Origin: Deltaproteobacteria bacterium
GTDB taxonomy: Bacteria > Desulfobacterota > Dissulfuribacteria > Dissulfuribacterales > JALVPX01
Direction of reading: 5' to 3'
NCBI GenBank assembly: GCA_027061625.1
Contig: JAMOVF010000148.1
Location: 1 to 5,830, forward strand
Length of the DNA: 5,830 nucleotides
Positions within the stretch are counted from its first letter, which is position 1; each line of letters begins with the position of its first letter. Below, one piece after another: positions 3,921 through 5,830 of the stretch. A program made the position numbers and the translations under genes. The notes under the pieces were generated by a model. It was not told the origin of the DNA. It was given only the letters and a program-made list of their open reading frames with translations, and did no database searches.

Positions 3921-5830
3921 ATGAGTGAGATTCAAGCTCCAAAACTAAGGAAAAATTTTGGCCGCATCAAAAGGCTTGTTGAGGTACCACACCTGATTCA
4001 ACTCCAAAAGGAGTCATATGCCAATTTCCTTCAAAAGGATATTGCCCCTGAAGCCCGTGTAGATCAAGGCCTTCAGGCAGCTTTTAAAAGTGTTTTTCCA
4101 ATTCAAGATTTTACCGGTGCCTCTTCATTGGAGTTTGTCCAATACACTATAGGTGAACCTAAATATACTGTGGAGGAATGTTTAATTAGGGGTACCACTT
4201 ATGAAGCTCCAGTTAAAATAGTAGTTCGCTTGCTGGCCTATGATGTAGATAAAGAGACCGGTATACAGGGTATCCGTGATATAAAGGAACAAGAGATCTA
4301 TTTTGGGACTATTCCCATCATGACAGAGACTGGCACATTCATCATTAACGGTACAGAAAGGGTGGTTGTGAGCCAGTTGCAAAGATCTCCTGGTGTCTTT
4401 TTCGATCATGACAAAGGTAAGTCCCATGCTAGTGGCAAGATTTTATATTCTTGCAGGGTGATTCCAGTAAGAGGTTCATGGATAGACCTGGAGTTCGATC
4501 CAAAAGATATCCTCCATGTTAGAATAGACAGAAGGCGTAAATTTCCAGCAACTATACTGTTGAAGGCATTAGGCTTTACCACTGAAGAGCTGCTTAAAGA
4601 GTTTTATCCAATAGAGACATATATTATCCAGAAAAAGCTCCTTTACAAAAAGGTGAATCCAGACACCCTGGTCGGACAGCGTGCAACCTTGGATGTGATA
4701 AATCCGGAAACCAAGGATGTCCTAGTCAAGAAAAATAGAAAATTTTCCCGCACTATGATGCGCAAGTTTGCAGATCTAGGCATATCTAGGATACCGGTTA
4801 CAGAGGAAGATTTGATTGGAAGACGGACAGCAGAGGATGTTATTGATCCTGAAACAGGAGAGGTGCTTATTCCTATAAATACAGAATTGAGTGCTGATGA
4901 TCTGGAACTGTTGCGCTCAAAAGGAATTAAAGAGGTTAACACCCTCTTTATAGATGGTGTTAGATACAGCACCTCAATTAGTGATACCTTAAGGTTGGAC
5001 AAAGTTGAGAATCAGGAAGAGGCAATTCTTGAAATATATCGTCGTCTTAGGCCTAGTAGCCCGTTGATAGTAGATGTTGCTCAGAAGTTTTTCCAATCTC
5101 TATTTTTTAATCCAGATACTTATGATTTATCTGAGGTTGGACGTTATAAAATCAACCAGCGTCTCGGGCTTGATGAGCCTTTGTCCCAGCGTGTTTTGAC
5201 TGTACGCGATATCCTTGAAACAGTCAAAGAGCTGGTTCGGCTTAAGGATTCTCAAGGTACCGTGGATGATATAGACCATTTGGGCAACCGCCGTGTCCGC
5301 TCAGTGGGTGAGCTGATCGAGAATCAGTACCGCATAGGCCTAGTCAGAATGGAAAGGGCTATCAAAGAGCGGATGACTCTTCAGGAAATAGAGGCCTTGA
5401 TGCCTAATGATCTGGTGAATCCTAAGCCGGTCAGTTCGGTCATCAAGGAATTTTTTGGTTCCTCCCAGCTTTCTCAATTTATGGATCAGACCAACCCGTT
5501 GTCAGAAGTAACCCATAAAAGGCGCCTATCTGCCTTGGGGCCAGGAGGTCTTTCCAGGGAAAGGGCTGGTTTTGAGGTAAGGGACGTTCATCCCACCCAT
5601 TATGGCCGTATATGTCCTATTGAGACGCCGGAGGGGCCAAATATTGGTCTTATTGTTTCACTCAGTGCCTATGCAAGAATCAACCGCTATGGCTTTATTG
5701 AAACGCCTTACCGCAAGGTCAAAGACAGGGTGGTAACTGATGAAGTAGTCTATATGACAGCCTCTGAGGAAGAAGGGGAGACTATAGTCCAGGCAGCTAC
5801 AAAGTTGGATAAAAAGGGCAGGATTATTGA
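3921..5830 (+). CDS. rpoB: DNA-directed RNA polymerase subunit beta, N-terminal part (partial at right edge)
   Basis: The beta subunit forms one pincer of RNA polymerase and much of the active-centre cleft and rifampicin pocket. The frame is open from the ATG at 3921 to the window end, giving 636 codons of a protein normally about 1,350 residues long. The start opens MSEIQAPKLRKNFGRIKRLV and follows AGAGG (3908-3912). Landmarks are GTFIINGTERVVVSQLQRSP (138-157) in the N-terminal beta region, DHLGNRRVRSVGELIENQ (about 452-468), the rifampicin cluster region GSSQLSQFMDQTNPLSEVTH (513-532), and VHPTHYGRICPIETPEGPN (556-574) of the fork region. D522, H532, R535 and S537, equivalent to E. coli D516, H526, R529 and S531, are all wild type, so no classic rifampicin-resistance change is present. 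rpoC would be expected downstream. No frameshift is seen. Confidence 0.98.
   Translation, partial: MSEIQAPKLRKNFGRIKRLVEVPHLIQLQKESYANFLQKDIAPEARVDQGLQAAFKSVFPIQDFTGASSLEFVQYTIGEPKYTVEECLIRGTTYEAPVKIVVRLLAYDVDKETGIQGIRDIKEQEIYFGTIPIMTETGTFIINGTERVVVSQLQRSPGVFFDHDKGKSHASGKILYSCRVIPVRGSWIDLEFDPKDILHVRIDRRRKFPATILLKALGFTTEELLKEFYPIETYIIQKKLLYKKVNPDTLVGQRATLDVINPETKDVLVKKNRKFSRTMMRKFADLGISRIPVTEEDLIGRRTAEDVIDPETGEVLIPINTELSADDLELLRSKGIKEVNTLFIDGVRYSTSISDTLRLDKVENQEEAILEIYRRLRPSSPLIVDVAQKFFQSLFFNPDTYDLSEVGRYKINQRLGLDEPLSQRVLTVRDILETVKELVRLKDSQGTVDDIDHLGNRRVRSVGELIENQYRIGLVRMERAIKERMTLQEIEALMPNDLVNPKPVSSVIKEFFGSSQLSQFMDQTNPLSEVTHKRRLSALGPGGLSRERAGFEVRDVHPTHYGRICPIETPEGPNIGLIVSLSAYARINRYGFIETPYRKVKDRVVTDEVVYMTASEEEGETIVQAATKLDKKGRII

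Noticed and set aside
4182..5002. Minus-strand open frames opposite rpoB
   Set aside because: They are shadows of the conserved rpoB coding frame; no independent start signals or motifs are visible.

Overview
This window holds a conserved bacterial translation/transcription gene cluster, all on the + strand: the 3' end of tuf, then rpmG, a tRNA-Trp gene, secE, nusG, rplK, rplA, rplJ, rplL, and the first 636 codons of rpoB, which runs off the right edge. The order tuf-rpmG-tRNA(Trp)-secE-nusG-rplKAJL-rpoB is a classic arrangement in many bacteria. The protein sequences (L33 of the CKRRNYTTTKN type, a short single-span SecE, L7/L12 and RpoB), with a moderate G+C content (low-to-mid forties percent by eye), suggest a Gram-negative, deltaproteobacterial (Desulfobacterota-like) organism. 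That placement is inference from sequence feel and was not tested by a search.

Layout: 1-136 end of EF-Tu; 154-309 ribosomal protein L33; 330-405 tRNA-Trp (anticodon CCA, CCA tail encoded); 439-771 SecE translocase subunit starting at a GTG; 822-1355 NusG; 1425-1850 L11; 1862-2566 L1; 2567-2738 a leader-like spacer with foldable RNA; 2739-3260 L10 starting at a TTG; 3310-3699 L7/L12; 3700-3920 a 221-base spacer with two large stem-loops; 3921-5830 RpoB (partial). Spacers are otherwise short (11-70 bases), no convincing intrinsic terminator was found, and the genes probably share transcripts.

How the genes work together: EF-Tu delivers aminoacyl-tRNA to the ribosome. L11, L10 and L7/L12 build the GTPase-associated centre and stalk where EF-Tu acts, and L1 forms the mobile E-site stalk. 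NusG couples RNA polymerase (RpoB here) to the ribosome or to Rho, and SecE belongs to the channel that takes nascent proteins across the membrane. Known regulation in this family includes L10/L12 feedback on the rplJ leader and RNA processing or attenuation between rplL and rpoB. Both spacers here contain RNA structure that fits those roles.

This is essentially ordinary core genome. I see no mobile element, CRISPR array, defence system or foreign gene. The observations most worth a second look are the two structured non-coding spacers (2567-2738 and 3700-3920), the tRNA gene embedded in the operon with its effect on secE start calling, and the incomplete zinc-site cysteines of L33.
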